From: JBDUCV01 sp040003255
GTDB lineage: Bacteria > Actinomycetota > Actinomycetes > Mycobacteriales > Jatrophihabitantaceae
NCBI GenBank assembly: GCA_040003255.1
Contig: JBDUCV010000038.1
Coordinates: 1 to 21,486, forward strand
DNA length: 21,486 nucleotides
Direction: 5' to 3'
Made by a program: the position numbers and the translations under genes
The notes under the pieces: model-generated
What the model saw: the letters and a program-made list of their open reading frames with translations, nothing else
Told to the model about the DNA's origin: nothing
Databases searched by the model: none
Shown: positions 1 through 9,010 of the stretch, piece by piece
Numbering within the stretch: position 1 is the first letter of the stretch
Layout of the letters: each line of letters opens with the position of its first letter

Positions 1-57
1 ATCACCTCGGCAAGCTGCGGCACGGTCGAACACGCTACTGGCTCGCTATTGCCACGG

Positions 58-129
58 TGGGCGCTACTGGGATCGAACCAGTGACCGCTCGGGTGTAAAC
101 CGAGTGCTCTCCCGCTGAGCTAAGCGCCC
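58..129 (-). tRNA. tRNA-Val (anticodon UAC)
   Basis: The reverse strand folds into a complete 72-nt cloverleaf. It has a 7-bp acceptor stem (GGGCGCT/AGCGCCC), a D arm (GCTC/GAGC) and an anticodon stem CTCGG/CCGAG. The 7-nt anticodon loop TTTACAC places TAC as the anticodon, which reads valine GUA codons. The T arm is ACTGG/CCAGT with a TTCGATC loop. The discriminator base is A. The following CC is template sequence, but a full CCA is not encoded. It stands alone here, and no second tRNA is visible in the 57 bases beyond it. Confidence 0.97.
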
Positions 130-185
130 GCAAACTAGCTGGCCCAGCTGCACGCGGGGCAGGCATCAGGCTACCTGGCGCGACG

Positions 186-191
186 TACCGT
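186..191 (+). promoter_or_regulatory. Possible -10 element for leaderless SURF1 mRNA
   Basis: TACCGT fits the actinobacterial TAnnnT -10 pattern. It ends 6 bases before the GTG at 198, so transcription would start at the start codon itself. No Shine-Dalgarno sequence precedes that GTG, which fits leaderless translation. No convincing -35 is seen. This is inferred from spacing only. Confidence 0.3.
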
Positions 192-197
192 TAGCTC

Positions 198-1034
198 GTG
201 CTGAGCACGCTTCGACATCCGCGCTACCTGGCGCTTTCGGCGTTGATGCTGGCGGTGGCAGCGCTCTGCGTCGTCCTCGGTACCTGGCAGGTCGCTCGCG
301 AGCGCGACAAACACGCGGCCAACGACAACCTGCGCCGCAACAACCACGCCCCCGTCGCACCGATCACGAGCGTGCTGCCGGTTCTTGGCAACGCCGCGAC
401 ACCGCGCGCGGACGCCGTCCAGTTCCGGCAGGTGACCGCAACGGGGACTTATGACGCGGCACATCAGTCCCTGGTCCGACAGCGCTCGGTTGATTGGCGG
501 GACGGCTACCTGGTGCTCACCCCGCTGCGCACCTCCGACGGCGTGTTGCTGGTGATTCGCGGGCTGATCGCCGCCGGCCCGACGGCCGCGGTGTCCGCGC
601 CGCCCGCTCCCGGCGGACAGGTGTCGATCACCGGTCGGGTGCGGCCGGCCGAGAGCCGCTCCGATCGCGCCTCCGAACTGCCCGGCGGCCAGGTGGAGAC
701 CATCAATCCGACGCAGCAGCAGAGCAGGCTCGGCGTCCCGCTGTTCGCCGGCTCCGTCGACCTTGGCCCGGACCAGCCCGGGACGCAGGGCCTGATCGCG
801 ATGCCCGCGGCTGACCTGTCCAACCCGGCCGGAGGCGCGATTGAGCCGCAGCACATCGCCTACGTCATCCAGTGGTACCTGTTCGCGGCGTTGGCGCTGG
901 CGGCGCCGCTGGCGATGGCCCGTGCGGAGGGTCGCCGGGCCGGCGGCGAACTCGACGCCGAACCGAGCCTGGTCGCTCCTGCCGACGAACGCGCTGTCAG
1001 GTTGGCCGACCGGTATGGCCGGCCGGTGCGGTGA
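198..1034 (+). CDS. SURF1 family cytochrome oxidase biogenesis protein
   Basis: A 278-residue membrane protein of the SURF1 family, which assists assembly of the haem a/copper centre of cytochrome c oxidase. It shows the family layout of two transmembrane helices flanking an extracytoplasmic domain. The first helix is at about residues 9-27 and ends in the typical LGTWQ. The loop carries TGTYD, RQRSVDWRDGYLVLTPL and VIRG motifs. The second helix, at about 221-242, is preceded by the conserved HIAYVIQWYLFA stretch (His219, Trp226). The C-terminal tail is hydrophilic and cytoplasmic. The start is GTG at 198. There is no ribosome-binding site, but a TACCGT box lies 6 bases upstream, so the mRNA may be leaderless. 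The gene ends 2 bp from the convergent ahpE gene. No oxidase subunit genes lie nearby. Confidence 0.92.
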   Translation: MLSTLRHPRYLALSALMLAVAALCVVLGTWQVARERDKHAANDNLRRNNHAPVAPITSVLPVLGNAATPRADAVQFRQVTATGTYDAAHQSLVRQRSVDWRDGYLVLTPLRTSDGVLLVIRGLIAAGPTAAVSAPPAPGGQVSITGRVRPAESRSDRASELPGGQVETINPTQQQSRLGVPLFAGSVDLGPDQPGTQGLIAMPAADLSNPAGGAIEPQHIAYVIQWYLFAALALAAPLAMARAEGRRAGGELDAEPSLVAPADERAVRLADRYGRPVR

Positions 1035-1036
1035 GC

Positions 1037-1504
1037 TCAGCGTCCGACGAGATCCTTGATCGCATCGCGCCAGATGTCGGCGTTGCGGCCGACTCCGGGG
1101 GAGTTCATCTCAGCGAACCGGACGATGCCATCCACGTCGACCAAAAATGTTCCCCGGTTGGCGAACCCGGCCTCGTCGTTGAAGACCCCGTAGGCCTGCG
1201 CGACGGCGCCGTGCGGCCAGAAGTCAGACAACAGCGGAAAGTCATAGCCCTCACGCTCGGCGAAGATCTTGTGCGAGTAGGTGGAATCGACGCTCACCGT
1301 GACGACCTGCACGTAGTCGTTCTGGAAATCGCTGAGCTCGTCACGCACGGTGCACAGCTCACCGGTGCAGATGCCGGTGAACGCGAGCGGGTAGAACACG
1401 ATCAGCACGACCTTCTGGCCGCGAAACGACGAGAGCGTGAACTCTTCGTTGTTTTGGTCGCGCAGCGTGAAGTCGGGAGCCTGCTCCCCTACACCGATCA
1501 GCAT
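1037..1504 (-). CDS. ahpE: AhpE-type peroxiredoxin
   Basis: A 155-residue thiol peroxidase that reduces peroxides in the cytosol. It closely resembles mycobacterial AhpE: an APDFTLRDQN start, PLAFTGIC around the peroxidatic cysteine, FPLLSDFWPHGAVAQAYGVFN, and a NRGTFLVD strand. The PxxxTxxC triad is Pro39, Thr43 and Cys46. Unlike M. tuberculosis AhpE, which I recall as a one-Cys enzyme, this protein has a second cysteine five residues on (Cys51). That is the resolving position in BCP/PrxQ proteins such as E. coli Bcp (Cys45/Cys50), so an intramolecular disulfide is possible. The ATG at 1504 follows a GAGGAG ribosome-binding site. A longer in-frame start at 1579 would overlap the upstream gene and has no family support. 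The gene lies 13 bp downstream of the DUF3052 gene, in the same operon. Confidence 0.93.
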   Translation of the reverse strand: MLIGVGEQAPDFTLRDQNNEEFTLSSFRGQKVVLIVFYPLAFTGICTGELCTVRDELSDFQNDYVQVVTVSVDSTYSHKIFAEREGYDFPLLSDFWPHGAVAQAYGVFNDEAGFANRGTFLVDVDGIVRFAEMNSPGVGRNADIWRDAIKDLVGR

Positions 1505-1517
1505 CGGATGGATCTCC

Positions 1518-1979
1518 TCAGCGCTTGTCGGTGCGCGACTTACGGGCCACCAGCCGGGCTGCTGCCCAGTCGGGTCCAACCGTCGTCAGCGACGTCTGCG
1601 ACAGACCGGCCGTCGGCGCGGCCTCGGCGATGTCTGACGGTTCGACATAACCAGGGCGCCCGCGCTTGGGCGTAGCCAGCCAGATGAATCCGTTCTCGGC
1701 CAGCGGCGCGATGGCGTCGACCAGGACGTCCACCAGGTCGCCGTCGTCGTCCCGGTACCACAAGAGGACCACCTCGACGACATCGTCAGAGTCCTCGTCG
1801 ACCATCTCATCGCCGACGATTTGCTCGATCGCGGCCCGCAAGTCGTCGTCGACGTCGTCGTCCCAGCCGAGTTCCTGCACCACCATGCCCGGCCTGAAGC
1901 CCATCCGTTCGGCCAGTCCAGGGGCGGCCGGGCCGGCTTGCCCCGATGCGCCGTCCCCAGACGCGGGGGTCGTGCTCAC
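1518..1979 (-). CDS. DUF3052 domain protein
   Basis: A 153-residue acidic protein of the DUF3052 family, which is widespread in actinobacteria with no established function. After a low-complexity N-terminus of about 20 residues, the domain (about 22-150) shows GFRPGMVVQELGWDDDVDDDL, a run rich in Asp/Glu, VVLLWYRDDDGDLVDVLVD, IWLATPKRGRPG and YVEPSDIAEAAPTAGL. The chosen start is GTG at 1979, preceded by GGAGGACAG at good spacing. An upstream ATG at 2078 would add 33 unconserved residues and run into the inverted repeats before aceE. In M. tuberculosis the equivalent gene (Rv2239c) also sits between ahpE and the aceE region, so this is a conserved block. Role unknown. Confidence 0.88.
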   Translation of the reverse strand: MSTTPASGDGASGQAGPAAPGLAERMGFRPGMVVQELGWDDDVDDDLRAAIEQIVGDEMVDEDSDDVVEVVLLWYRDDDGDLVDVLVDAIAPLAENGFIWLATPKRGRPGYVEPSDIAEAAPTAGLSQTSLTTVGPDWAAARLVARKSRTDKR

Positions 1980-2050
1980 AGCCTGTCCTCCGAACGATGT
2001 GGTCGGGACGCAACGCGCCCAGACGACTGACGAACCTGCATGCATGACGG

Positions 2051-2100
2051 TAGCGCCTGCGACATCCGTCAGGCGCACCTGGCTTAGCGCCTGCGGATGT
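2051..2100. promoter_or_regulatory. Nested inverted and direct repeats in the aceE leader
   Basis: TAGCGCCTGCG occurs twice, at 2051-2061 and 2085-2095. Between the copies lies CAGGCGC (2070-2076), which can pair with either one. Pairing left gives GCGCCTG (2053-2059) with CAGGCGC around a 10-nt loop. Pairing right gives a 14-bp stem, 2062-2076 with 2087-2100, with one bulged T at 2069 and a 10-nt loop. The two structures are mutually exclusive. The element lies in the divergent gap before aceE. It could be a double protein operator or an RNA switch; the sequence does not say which. Confidence 0.55.
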
Positions 2101-2119
2101 GTCGGGGGACACTGGAGGG

Positions 2120-4867
2120 GTGACTCGTGATCGCTTCAGCATCATCACCGACGGCCTGCCCAACCAGCTACCCGACATCGACCCCGACGAAACCCGCGAG
2201 TGGATTGAGTCACTCGACGGCGCCGTGGACTCCGATGGTCGGCAACGGGCCCGGTTCCTCATGCTCAAGCTGCTGGAGCGCGCGCGCGAACGGCAGGTTG
2301 GCGTCCCGGCGCTGCGAAGCACGGACTACATCAACACGATCCCGCCCGAGCGCGAACCGTGGTTCCCCGGCGATGAGGACATCGAGCGGCGCATCCGCGC
2401 CTACATTCGTTGGAACGCAGCCATCATGGTGTCGCGCGTGAACAAGACTGTCGGCGTGGGTGGCCACATCGCCACCTATGCCTCGGCCGCATCGCTCTAT
2501 GAAGTCGGCTTCAACCATTTCTTCCAGGGCAAGGATCTCGCCTCCGGAATGGGCGACCAGATCTATTTTCAGGGCCACGCCGCTCCCGGCATCTACGCCC
2601 GGGCCTTCCTCGAGGGGCGGCTCACCGAACGGCACCTGGACGGGTTCCGCCAAGAGAAGTCGCACGCGCCGTTCGGCCTATCGTCCTATCCGCATCCGCG
2701 CGTGATGCCGGACTTCTGGGAGTTCCCCACCGTCTCGATGGGTCTCGGCCCGATCAGCGCGATCTACCAGGCCCGGTTCAACCGGTATCTCACCGCACGG
2801 GGAATCGTCGACACGTCCAACTCGCATGTCTGGGCATTCCTCGGCGACGGCGAGATGGACGAGGTCGAGTCGATTGGCGCGATCGGCGTCGCGGCCCGGG
2901 AGGAACTCGACAACCTCACCTTTGTGATCAACTGCAACCTGCAGCGGCTGGACGGGCCCGTACGCGGCAATGGCAAGATCATCCAGGAGCTGGAATCCCA
3001 CTTCCGTGGCGCCGGTTGGAACGTCATCAAGGTCATCTGGGGACGAGACTGGGATCCGCTGCTCGCCAAGGATGCAAGCGGCGTGCTGGTCAACCAGATG
3101 AACAGCACGCCCGACGGCCAGTTCCAGACCTACACCACCGAGTCAGGCGCCTACATCCGCGAGAACTTCTTCGGCGGCGACCCGCGGCTGCGCAAGATCG
3201 TCGAACACCTGTCGGACGACGCCTTGCGCAGGCTGTCGAGGGGTGGCCACGACTACCGCAAGGTGTACGCCGCGTTCCTGTCGGCGCGTCAGCATGTCGG
3301 ACAGCCGACGGTCATTCTCGCCCACACGATCAAGGGCTGGACGCTCGAGAGCTTCGAGGGCCGCAACGCCACGCACCAGATGAAGAAGCTGACCACCGTC
3401 GACCTGAAGGCCTTCCGTGACCGGCTTTACCTGCCGATCAGCGACGCGGAACTCGAGGCCGATCTGCCGCCGTACTACCACCCCGGCGAACGCAGCGACG
3501 AGATCTCCTACATGAAGGAACGTCGTGCCGCGCTCGGTGGGTCACTGCCCAAACGGGTCGTGCGCGCCAAGCCGTTGGCACTGCCCGGCGAGGCCGCGTA
3601 CGCGGAATTGCGCGCCGGATCGGGCAAACAGCAGGTCGCCACGACGATGGCCACTGTCCGGCTGTTCAAAGACCTGATGAAGGACAAGGAGATCGGCCAG
3701 CGGTTCGTGCCGATCATCCCGGACGAGGCGCGCACCTTCGGTCTGGATGCGATCTTTCCGACCGCGAAGATTTACTCACCGCACGGCCAGGTCTATGAGG
3801 CTGTCGACCGCGCATTGCTGTTGTCCTACAAGGAGTCCAAGACCGGTCAGATCTTGCACGAGGGCATTAGCGAGGCGGGCTCGACCGCGTCCTTGATGGC
3901 TGCAGGCACCTCGTACGCCACGCACGGCGAGCCGATGATCCCGTTCTACATCTTCTACTCGATGTTCGGCTTCCAGCGCACTGGTGATCAGTTCTGGCAG
4001 ATGGCCGACCAGCTCGGGCGCGGCTTCGTCCTGGGTGCGACGGCGGGGCGCACCACACTCACCGGCGAGGGACTTCAGCACGCCGACGGACACTCCATGC
4101 TGCTCGCGTCGGCCAACCCGGCAGTGATCGCCTACGACCCCGCCTTCGCCTTCGAGATCGCCCACATCGTGCGTGACGGGCTGTGGCGGATGTACGCCGG
4201 CGGCGGCCCGAACGGGGTCGGCGAGGACGTCTTCTACTACTTGACGATCTACAACGAGCCGATCGTGCAGCCGGCCGAGCCCGAGAGTCTCGACGTCGAG
4301 GGAGTTTTGCGCGGCATGCACCGCTACTCTCCCGCGCTGGGTGTCGAGGGACGGCCGCGGGCTCAAGTGCTCGCGTCCGGCGTCGCCATGCCCTGGGCGC
4401 TGGAAGCCCAGCGGATGCTGGGCGACGAATGGGGCGTCGACGTGGACGTGTGGTCGGTGACGTCATGGAACGAGCTGCGTCGGGACGCGGTCGCATGCGA
4501 GCAGACCAACCTGCTCACCCCGTCCGACGACCCCCAGGTGCCCTACATATCGACCCGACTCGCCGACGCGGTAGGCCCGGTGCTCGCCGTCTCGGACTGG
4601 ATGCGTGCCGTTCCCGACCAGATCTCGCGGTGGGTGCCGGGTGACTACACCTCGCTGGGTACGGACGGATTCGGGTTCGCCGACACCCGTGGCGCGGCCC
4701 GGCGGTTCTTCCACATCGACGCAGCGTCCATCGTGCTCGGCGTCCTCGCCCAGTTGGCTCGGCGCGGCGAGGTCAAGCCCGAGGCGCCCCGCGAGGCGAT
4801 CGAGCGTTACCAGCTGCTCGACGTCGCCGCCGCCGGTTCAGGAAACACCGCTGGCGACTCTGGCTGA
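2120..4867 (+). CDS. aceE: Pyruvate dehydrogenase E1 component, homodimeric type
   Basis: A 915-residue thiamine-diphosphate enzyme that decarboxylates pyruvate and acetylates the lipoyl domain of E2 in the pyruvate dehydrogenase complex, producing acetyl-CoA. It has the full length of the homodimeric AceE family and aligns throughout with streptomycete and mycobacterial AceE. The thiamine-diphosphate/Mg motif is GDGEMDE (Gly242-Glu248) followed by NLTFVINCNLQRLDGPV. The mobile active-site loop contains GRNATHQMKK (His419). The middle and C-terminal domains carry PDEARTFG, EAGSTASLMAAG, FYSMFGFQRTGDQFWQMADQ and GTDGFGFADTR. The start is uncertain: GTG 2120 gives an N-terminus like Streptomyces AceE (DRF.II.DGLP), while GTG 2099 adds seven residues but lies inside the 2062-2100 hairpin. 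E2 and E3 genes are not present, as is usual in actinobacteria. The gene ends 27 bp from the convergent reductase gene. Confidence 0.97.
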   Translation: MTRDRFSIITDGLPNQLPDIDPDETREWIESLDGAVDSDGRQRARFLMLKLLERARERQVGVPALRSTDYINTIPPEREPWFPGDEDIERRIRAYIRWNAAIMVSRVNKTVGVGGHIATYASAASLYEVGFNHFFQGKDLASGMGDQIYFQGHAAPGIYARAFLEGRLTERHLDGFRQEKSHAPFGLSSYPHPRVMPDFWEFPTVSMGLGPISAIYQARFNRYLTARGIVDTSNSHVWAFLGDGEMDEVESIGAIGVAAREELDNLTFVINCNLQRLDGPVRGNGKIIQELESHFRGAGWNVIKVIWGRDWDPLLAKDASGVLVNQMNSTPDGQFQTYTTESGAYIRENFFGGDPRLRKIVEHLSDDALRRLSRGGHDYRKVYAAFLSARQHVGQPTVILAHTIKGWTLESFEGRNATHQMKKLTTVDLKAFRDRLYLPISDAELEADLPPYYHPGERSDEISYMKERRAALGGSLPKRVVRAKPLALPGEAAYAELRAGSGKQQVATTMATVRLFKDLMKDKEIGQRFVPIIPDEARTFGLDAIFPTAKIYSPHGQVYEAVDRALLLSYKESKTGQILHEGISEAGSTASLMAAGTSYATHGEPMIPFYIFYSMFGFQRTGDQFWQMADQLGRGFVLGATAGRTTLTGEGLQHADGHSMLLASANPAVIAYDPAFAFEIAHIVRDGLWRMYAGGGPNGVGEDVFYYLTIYNEPIVQPAEPESLDVEGVLRGMHRYSPALGVEGRPRAQVLASGVAMPWALEAQRMLGDEWGVDVDVWSVTSWNELRRDAVACEQTNLLTPSDDPQVPYISTRLADAVGPVLAVSDWMRAVPDQISRWVPGDYTSLGTDGFGFADTRGAARRFFHIDAASIVLGVLAQLARRGEVKPEAPREAIERYQLLDVAAAGSGNTAGDSG

Positions 4868-4894
4868 CCGGCTGTTGCCTGGGCTCGGGCGCAA

Positions 4895-5848
<954 letters not shown>

Positions 5849-5913
5849 CAGTACTCCTCTATCGGCTACCTGACCGACCCTAGGCGCTCCTGCGTGCTCG
5901 AACGCGAGAGTGA

Positions 5914-6609
5914 TCACGCCATCGCATCCGTGTGCATCTCCCACACGAGGACTTCGGCGACGCCGATCCCGGTAATCCGCTGGCCGTCGGACTGGGCGAC
6001 ACGCGCTGCATCGCCCGCGCCCATCACGCCTGCTCCCTCGAGGTCGACGGAGCCGCGGGTGACGAACACGTGGACGAACGGCGCCACCGGCAGCTCGACT
6101 GCTGTGCCGGGCCGGAACCGGCCAAGCCATAGCGTCGCCGCGGTGTGCGGAAGTGGTATGCCCTCGAGACGCCGACCGGACACGAGTGGCAGCCAGCTGC
6201 TGGCCGACGCGTGCAGTTGCTCATAGTGCGGCGGCGCACCGAATGTCTCGGGTTGCAGCCACATCTGCACGAACCGCGCCGGCTGGTGCGCGCCCGCGTG
6301 CTCGGCGTGGTCGATCCCGACGCCCGCGCCGAGATACTGCACGGCGCCTAGCGCCACCTCTCGGGCGCCATTGACCCCGTCGACGTGGTGCAAGGTTCCA
6401 TCCAGGACCCAGGTCACGATCTCCAGGTCCCGGTGCCGATGCGAGTCAAAGCCGTAGCCCGGGTCGAGCAGATGTTCGTCGTTCGCGACCAGCAACCCGA
6501 AGTGCGTGTTTGCCGGGTCGTAGTGGGCACCGGTGGAAAAACTGTGCCGGCTGACGACGCCCGGCAACCGGCTCTCGAAGCGCTGCGCCGCTCGGCGGAT
6601 GAACGTCAC
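5914..6609 (-). CDS. Pirin family protein (bicupin)
   Basis: A 231-residue pirin-like protein. Pirins are iron-binding bicupins; some are quercetin dioxygenases or redox sensors, but most bacterial members have no assigned substrate. The N-terminal cupin keeps the metal ligands at the positions known from human pirin: His57 and His59 (SHRHRDLEIVTWVLDG) plus His101 and Glu103 (GIDHAEH). The C-terminal half (about 140-231) is a second, degenerate cupin. The start is GTG at 6609, which overlaps the TGA of the PHP gene (GTGA), so translation is probably coupled. It is the middle gene of a three-gene minus-strand operon with the PHP-domain protein and the aldo/keto reductase. Confidence 0.9.
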   Translation of the reverse strand: MTFIRRAAQRFESRLPGVVSRHSFSTGAHYDPANTHFGLLVANDEHLLDPGYGFDSHRHRDLEIVTWVLDGTLHHVDGVNGAREVALGAVQYLGAGVGIDHAEHAGAHQPARFVQMWLQPETFGAPPHYEQLHASASSWLPLVSGRRLEGIPLPHTAATLWLGRFRPGTAVELPVAPFVHVFVTRGSVDLEGAGVMGAGDAARVAQSDGQRITGIGVAEVLVWEMHTDAMA

Positions 6610-7649
6610 GGCCGGCTGTCATGATCGGCGGTCCACGCCCGCAGTTGGTCGGCTGACCAGGCGTTGACGACCGCGCTGACTGGGACGTCACACTCCGCTG
6701 CGCGCTCGCAACCGTTGACCTGCCAGTCAAGCTGGCCGGGCGCGTGCGCATCGGTGTCGATCGACACCAGACAACCGGCCTCGACGACGAGCCGCAGCAA
6801 TCGCCTGGGCGGATCGAGTCGCTCGGGTCTCGAGTTCACCTCGACGGCCACCCCGAACGCTGCACAAGCGGCGAATACCAGGTCGGGATCGAACTGCGAC
6901 TCGGGCCTCGGCTTGCGTTCGGTGATCAACCGCCCGGTGCAGTGGCCGAGGATGTCGGTATGTGGGTTGGCGACCGCGGCCACCATCCGCGGCGTCATCT
7001 GCTCGGCGGGCATCCGCAGCGCGCTATGCACGCTGGCCACCACGACGTCGAGGCGGCCGAGCAGCTCATCGGACTGATCCAGGCTGCCGTCCTCGAGGAT
7101 GTCGACCTCGATACCGGTCAGGATTAGAAACGGGGCCAGCTCTGCGTTGAGGTTCGCCACGACGTCGAGCTGGCGGTGTAGCCGCTCGGCGGTCAGCCCG
7201 CGGGCGACGGTGAGCCGCGGTGAGTGGTCGGTGAGCGCGATGTAGTCGTGGCCCAGGTCGCGCGCCGCCTCGGCCATCTCCCGGATCGGCGATCCGCCGT
7301 CGGACCAGTCGGAGTGTGTGTGGCAGTCGCCGCGCAACGTCGCTCGCATCGCCCCGCCAGCTGCCGTAACGGTCAGTGGTGCATCGTCGGCCGGCTCGAT
7401 GCGACGCAGGTACGCCGGTTCGATCCCCGATAGCGATTCGGTGATGCAGCGCGCAGTGGTTTCACCTACGCCGGGGAGTTCGCGCAACGTTGCCGCAGCG
7501 GCCCGTTCGGCCACTTCCCCTGGGGGCAGCGCGTCGACGACGGCGGCCGCCGACCGGAACGCGCGCACCCGGTAGGTCGGCTCGTTCGCGCGTTCGAGCA
7601 GGAAGGCGATGCGGCGCAGGTCCGCTACCGGGTCGCGCGCAGCCGCCAC
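6606..7649 (-). CDS. PHP-domain phosphoesterase with helix-hairpin-helix N-terminus
   Basis: A 347-residue protein. The N-terminal 85 residues resemble the start of family X DNA polymerases (LRRIAFLLERANEPTYRVRAFRSAA) and contain a helix-hairpin-helix (LRELPGVGETTARCI, residues 55-69) likely to touch DNA. The rest is a PHP metal-dependent phosphoesterase domain. Its ligand motifs are all visible: GDCHTHSDWS (His110, His112), LTDHSPRL, TGIEVDI, VASVHS, NPHTDILGH and DTDAHAP. The polymerase core of PolX is absent, so this looks like a stand-alone HhH-PHP protein rather than a polymerase. Function could be nucleotide or DNA end processing (inference). The preferred start is GTG 7649, preceded by TACGGT ending 6 nt upstream. 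An ATG at 7718 would overlap the divergent regulator gene. It is the first gene of the PHP-pirin-reductase operon. Confidence 0.88.
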   Translation of the reverse strand: MAAARDPVADLRRIAFLLERANEPTYRVRAFRSAAAVVDALPPGEVAERAAAATLRELPGVGETTARCITESLSGIEPAYLRRIEPADDAPLTVTAAGGAMRATLRGDCHTHSDWSDGGSPIREMAEAARDLGHDYIALTDHSPRLTVARGLTAERLHRQLDVVANLNAELAPFLILTGIEVDILEDGSLDQSDELLGRLDVVVASVHSALRMPAEQMTPRMVAAVANPHTDILGHCTGRLITERKPRPESQFDPDLVFAACAAFGVAVEVNSRPERLDPPRRLLRLVVEAGCLVSIDTDAHAPGQLDWQVNGCERAAECDVPVSAVVNAWSADQLRAWTADHDSRP

Positions 7650-7655
7650 GGGATC

Positions 7656-7661
7656 ACCGTA
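7656..7661 (-). promoter_or_regulatory. Possible -10 element for leaderless PHP gene
   Basis: Reading on the minus strand, TACGGT ends 6 nt before the GTG at 7649, the same geometry as at the SURF1 gene. It matches TAnnnT. The start codons of this gene and the divergent regulator are only 12 bp apart, so there is little room for conventional leaders. No -35 was recognised. Confidence 0.3.
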
Positions 7662-8864
7662 ATGCGGGCGGACATGGCAGGCTCCTGGGCTGTGAAGGCC
7701 GACGAGCACGCGGCGCATCAGGAGACGATCCGCCGCATCGAGCAGGCCGCCGGGAAGGTGGCGACCCAGAGCATCTCGCGGATGGACGAGGAACTGCCTT
7801 GGTTCCGTTCGCTGCCCGCGGATCAGCGTTCATGGGTGACCCTGGTCGCCCAGGCGGGCATCGCTTCGTTCGTGGAGTGGCTGCGCTCGCCCGACGACGT
7901 GCTGCGTCTGACCGGCGAGGTATTCGCGGCCGCTCCGCGAGCGATGGCGCGCTCGGTGTCGCTGCAACAGACTGTCGAACTCGTGCGGCAGACCATCGCG
8001 GTTGCGGAGGAGCAGGTACCGCTGCTGTCGGCACCTGGCGAGGAATCGGTGATTCGCGAGGAGTTGCTGCGCTTCAGTCGCGAGATCGCCTTCGCGGCGG
8101 CGCGGGTGTACGCGAGCGCGGCGGAGAGCCGAGGGGCTTGGGACGCGCGGCTCGAGGCCCTGGTGATCGACGGGCTGGTCCGCGGCGCCGCTATCGGCAA
8201 CGAGCCGCTCAGCCAGATTGCCGCACTCGGTTGGCGTTCCAGCGGACCGGTCACCGCCGTGGTCGGGGCCGCGCCCGACAAGAGCACCGAGGAGATCCTG
8301 GCCGACGTCCACCGAGTTGCGCTCCGGATGAACTACGACGCGCTGGCCGGCGTGCACGGCGGCCGGCTCGTCGTCGTGCTCGGCAGCGTCGATGACCCGA
8401 TGGGTGCGGCGCGGATCATGCTCCCCGCTTTCGCCGACGGACCGGTGGTCGCTGGCCCGCGAGCCGGTGATATCAGCGCGGCGAGTGCGGTGACCCGGGC
8501 GGCACTCAGCGGACTGCGGGCGGCACCCGGCTGGCCGTCGGCGCCCCGGCCGGTCGCCGCTGACGCCTTGCTGCCGGAGCGGGCTTTGAGCGGGGACCTC
8601 GACGCTCGCGACGAGCTGCTCGACCACGTCTACCGGCCGCTGATCAAGGCAGCTGACGTGCTCCTGGAGACGGTCGGCACGTTCCTCGAATCCGGTGGTG
8701 CGCTCGAGGCGACGGCCCGCGCGCTGTTCGTCCACGCGAACACCGTCCGATACCGGCTGCGCCGGGTGAGCGAGCTCTGCGGGGAGGCTGCGACCGATCC
8801 CCGGGGGGCATATACGATCCAGCTGGCCCTCACCCTGGGCCGACTCGACCTGATCAGCGGCTAG
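7662..8864 (+). CDS. fasR: PucR-type transcriptional activator of fatty acid synthesis (FasR-like)
   Basis: A 400-residue regulator. The C-terminal segment (about 333-393) is the PucR-type helix-turn-helix: LLETVGTFLESGGALEATARALFVHANTVRYRLRRV. The N-terminal two thirds holds the conserved LPWFRSLPADQRSWVTLVAQAGIASFVEWL block and a GGDEF-like middle region common to this family. The gene lies directly before fabD. S. coelicolor SCO2386 (FasR, reported as an activator of the fab operon) and M. tuberculosis Rv2242 hold the same position, so a role in activating fabD-fabH-acpP-fabF is likely. The name refers to the Streptomyces protein, not the unrelated TetR-type FasR of mycobacteria. The start is unclear: ATG 7662 or ATG 7674, neither with a clear ribosome-binding site. 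The stop codon lies within a short inverted repeat (8863-8880). Confidence 0.87.
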   Translation: MRADMAGSWAVKADEHAAHQETIRRIEQAAGKVATQSISRMDEELPWFRSLPADQRSWVTLVAQAGIASFVEWLRSPDDVLRLTGEVFAAAPRAMARSVSLQQTVELVRQTIAVAEEQVPLLSAPGEESVIREELLRFSREIAFAAARVYASAAESRGAWDARLEALVIDGLVRGAAIGNEPLSQIAALGWRSSGPVTAVVGAAPDKSTEEILADVHRVALRMNYDALAGVHGGRLVVVLGSVDDPMGAARIMLPAFADGPVVAGPRAGDISAASAVTRAALSGLRAAPGWPSAPRPVAADALLPERALSGDLDARDELLDHVYRPLIKAADVLLETVGTFLESGGALEATARALFVHANTVRYRLRRVSELCGEAATDPRGAYTIQLALTLGRLDLISG

Positions 8865-8880
8865 TCGGTTTTGGCCGACT
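8863..8880. repeat. Inverted repeat at the fasR stop codon
   Basis: AGTCGG (8863-8868) and CCGACT (8875-8880) form a perfect 6-bp stem with loop TTTTGG. The repeat overlaps the last bases of the fasR-like stop codon and begins the 146-bp gap before fabD. There is no T-tract on the plus strand, so it is a weak terminator at best. It could equally be a binding site. The rest of the gap, which should hold the fab promoter, shows no box I can name. Confidence 0.35.
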
Positions 8881-9010
8881 CCTCCCATCCTGGGGCGTGA
8901 CATCAGGACAAGCCGCCTCAGGTTTTGTGCTTTACCTACAACCCGGCCCCCCGCAATGCTGTGGTCCGCACGATCGCCAGTAGGCCGTCCCGGGGAGGAT
9001 CGTCTAGGAA

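Noticed and set aside
872..1675. 267-codon plus-strand frame across the end of the SURF1 gene and the ahpE/DUF3052 genes
   Set aside because: It is the antisense of ahpE and DUF3052, both of which have clear family motifs and ribosome-binding sites on the minus strand.
7830..8903. 357-codon minus-strand frame
   Set aside because: Antisense to the FasR-like gene, which has a recognisable helix-turn-helix; the minus frame is rich in Arg/Gly/Asp/His with no domain, as expected from GC-rich antisense.
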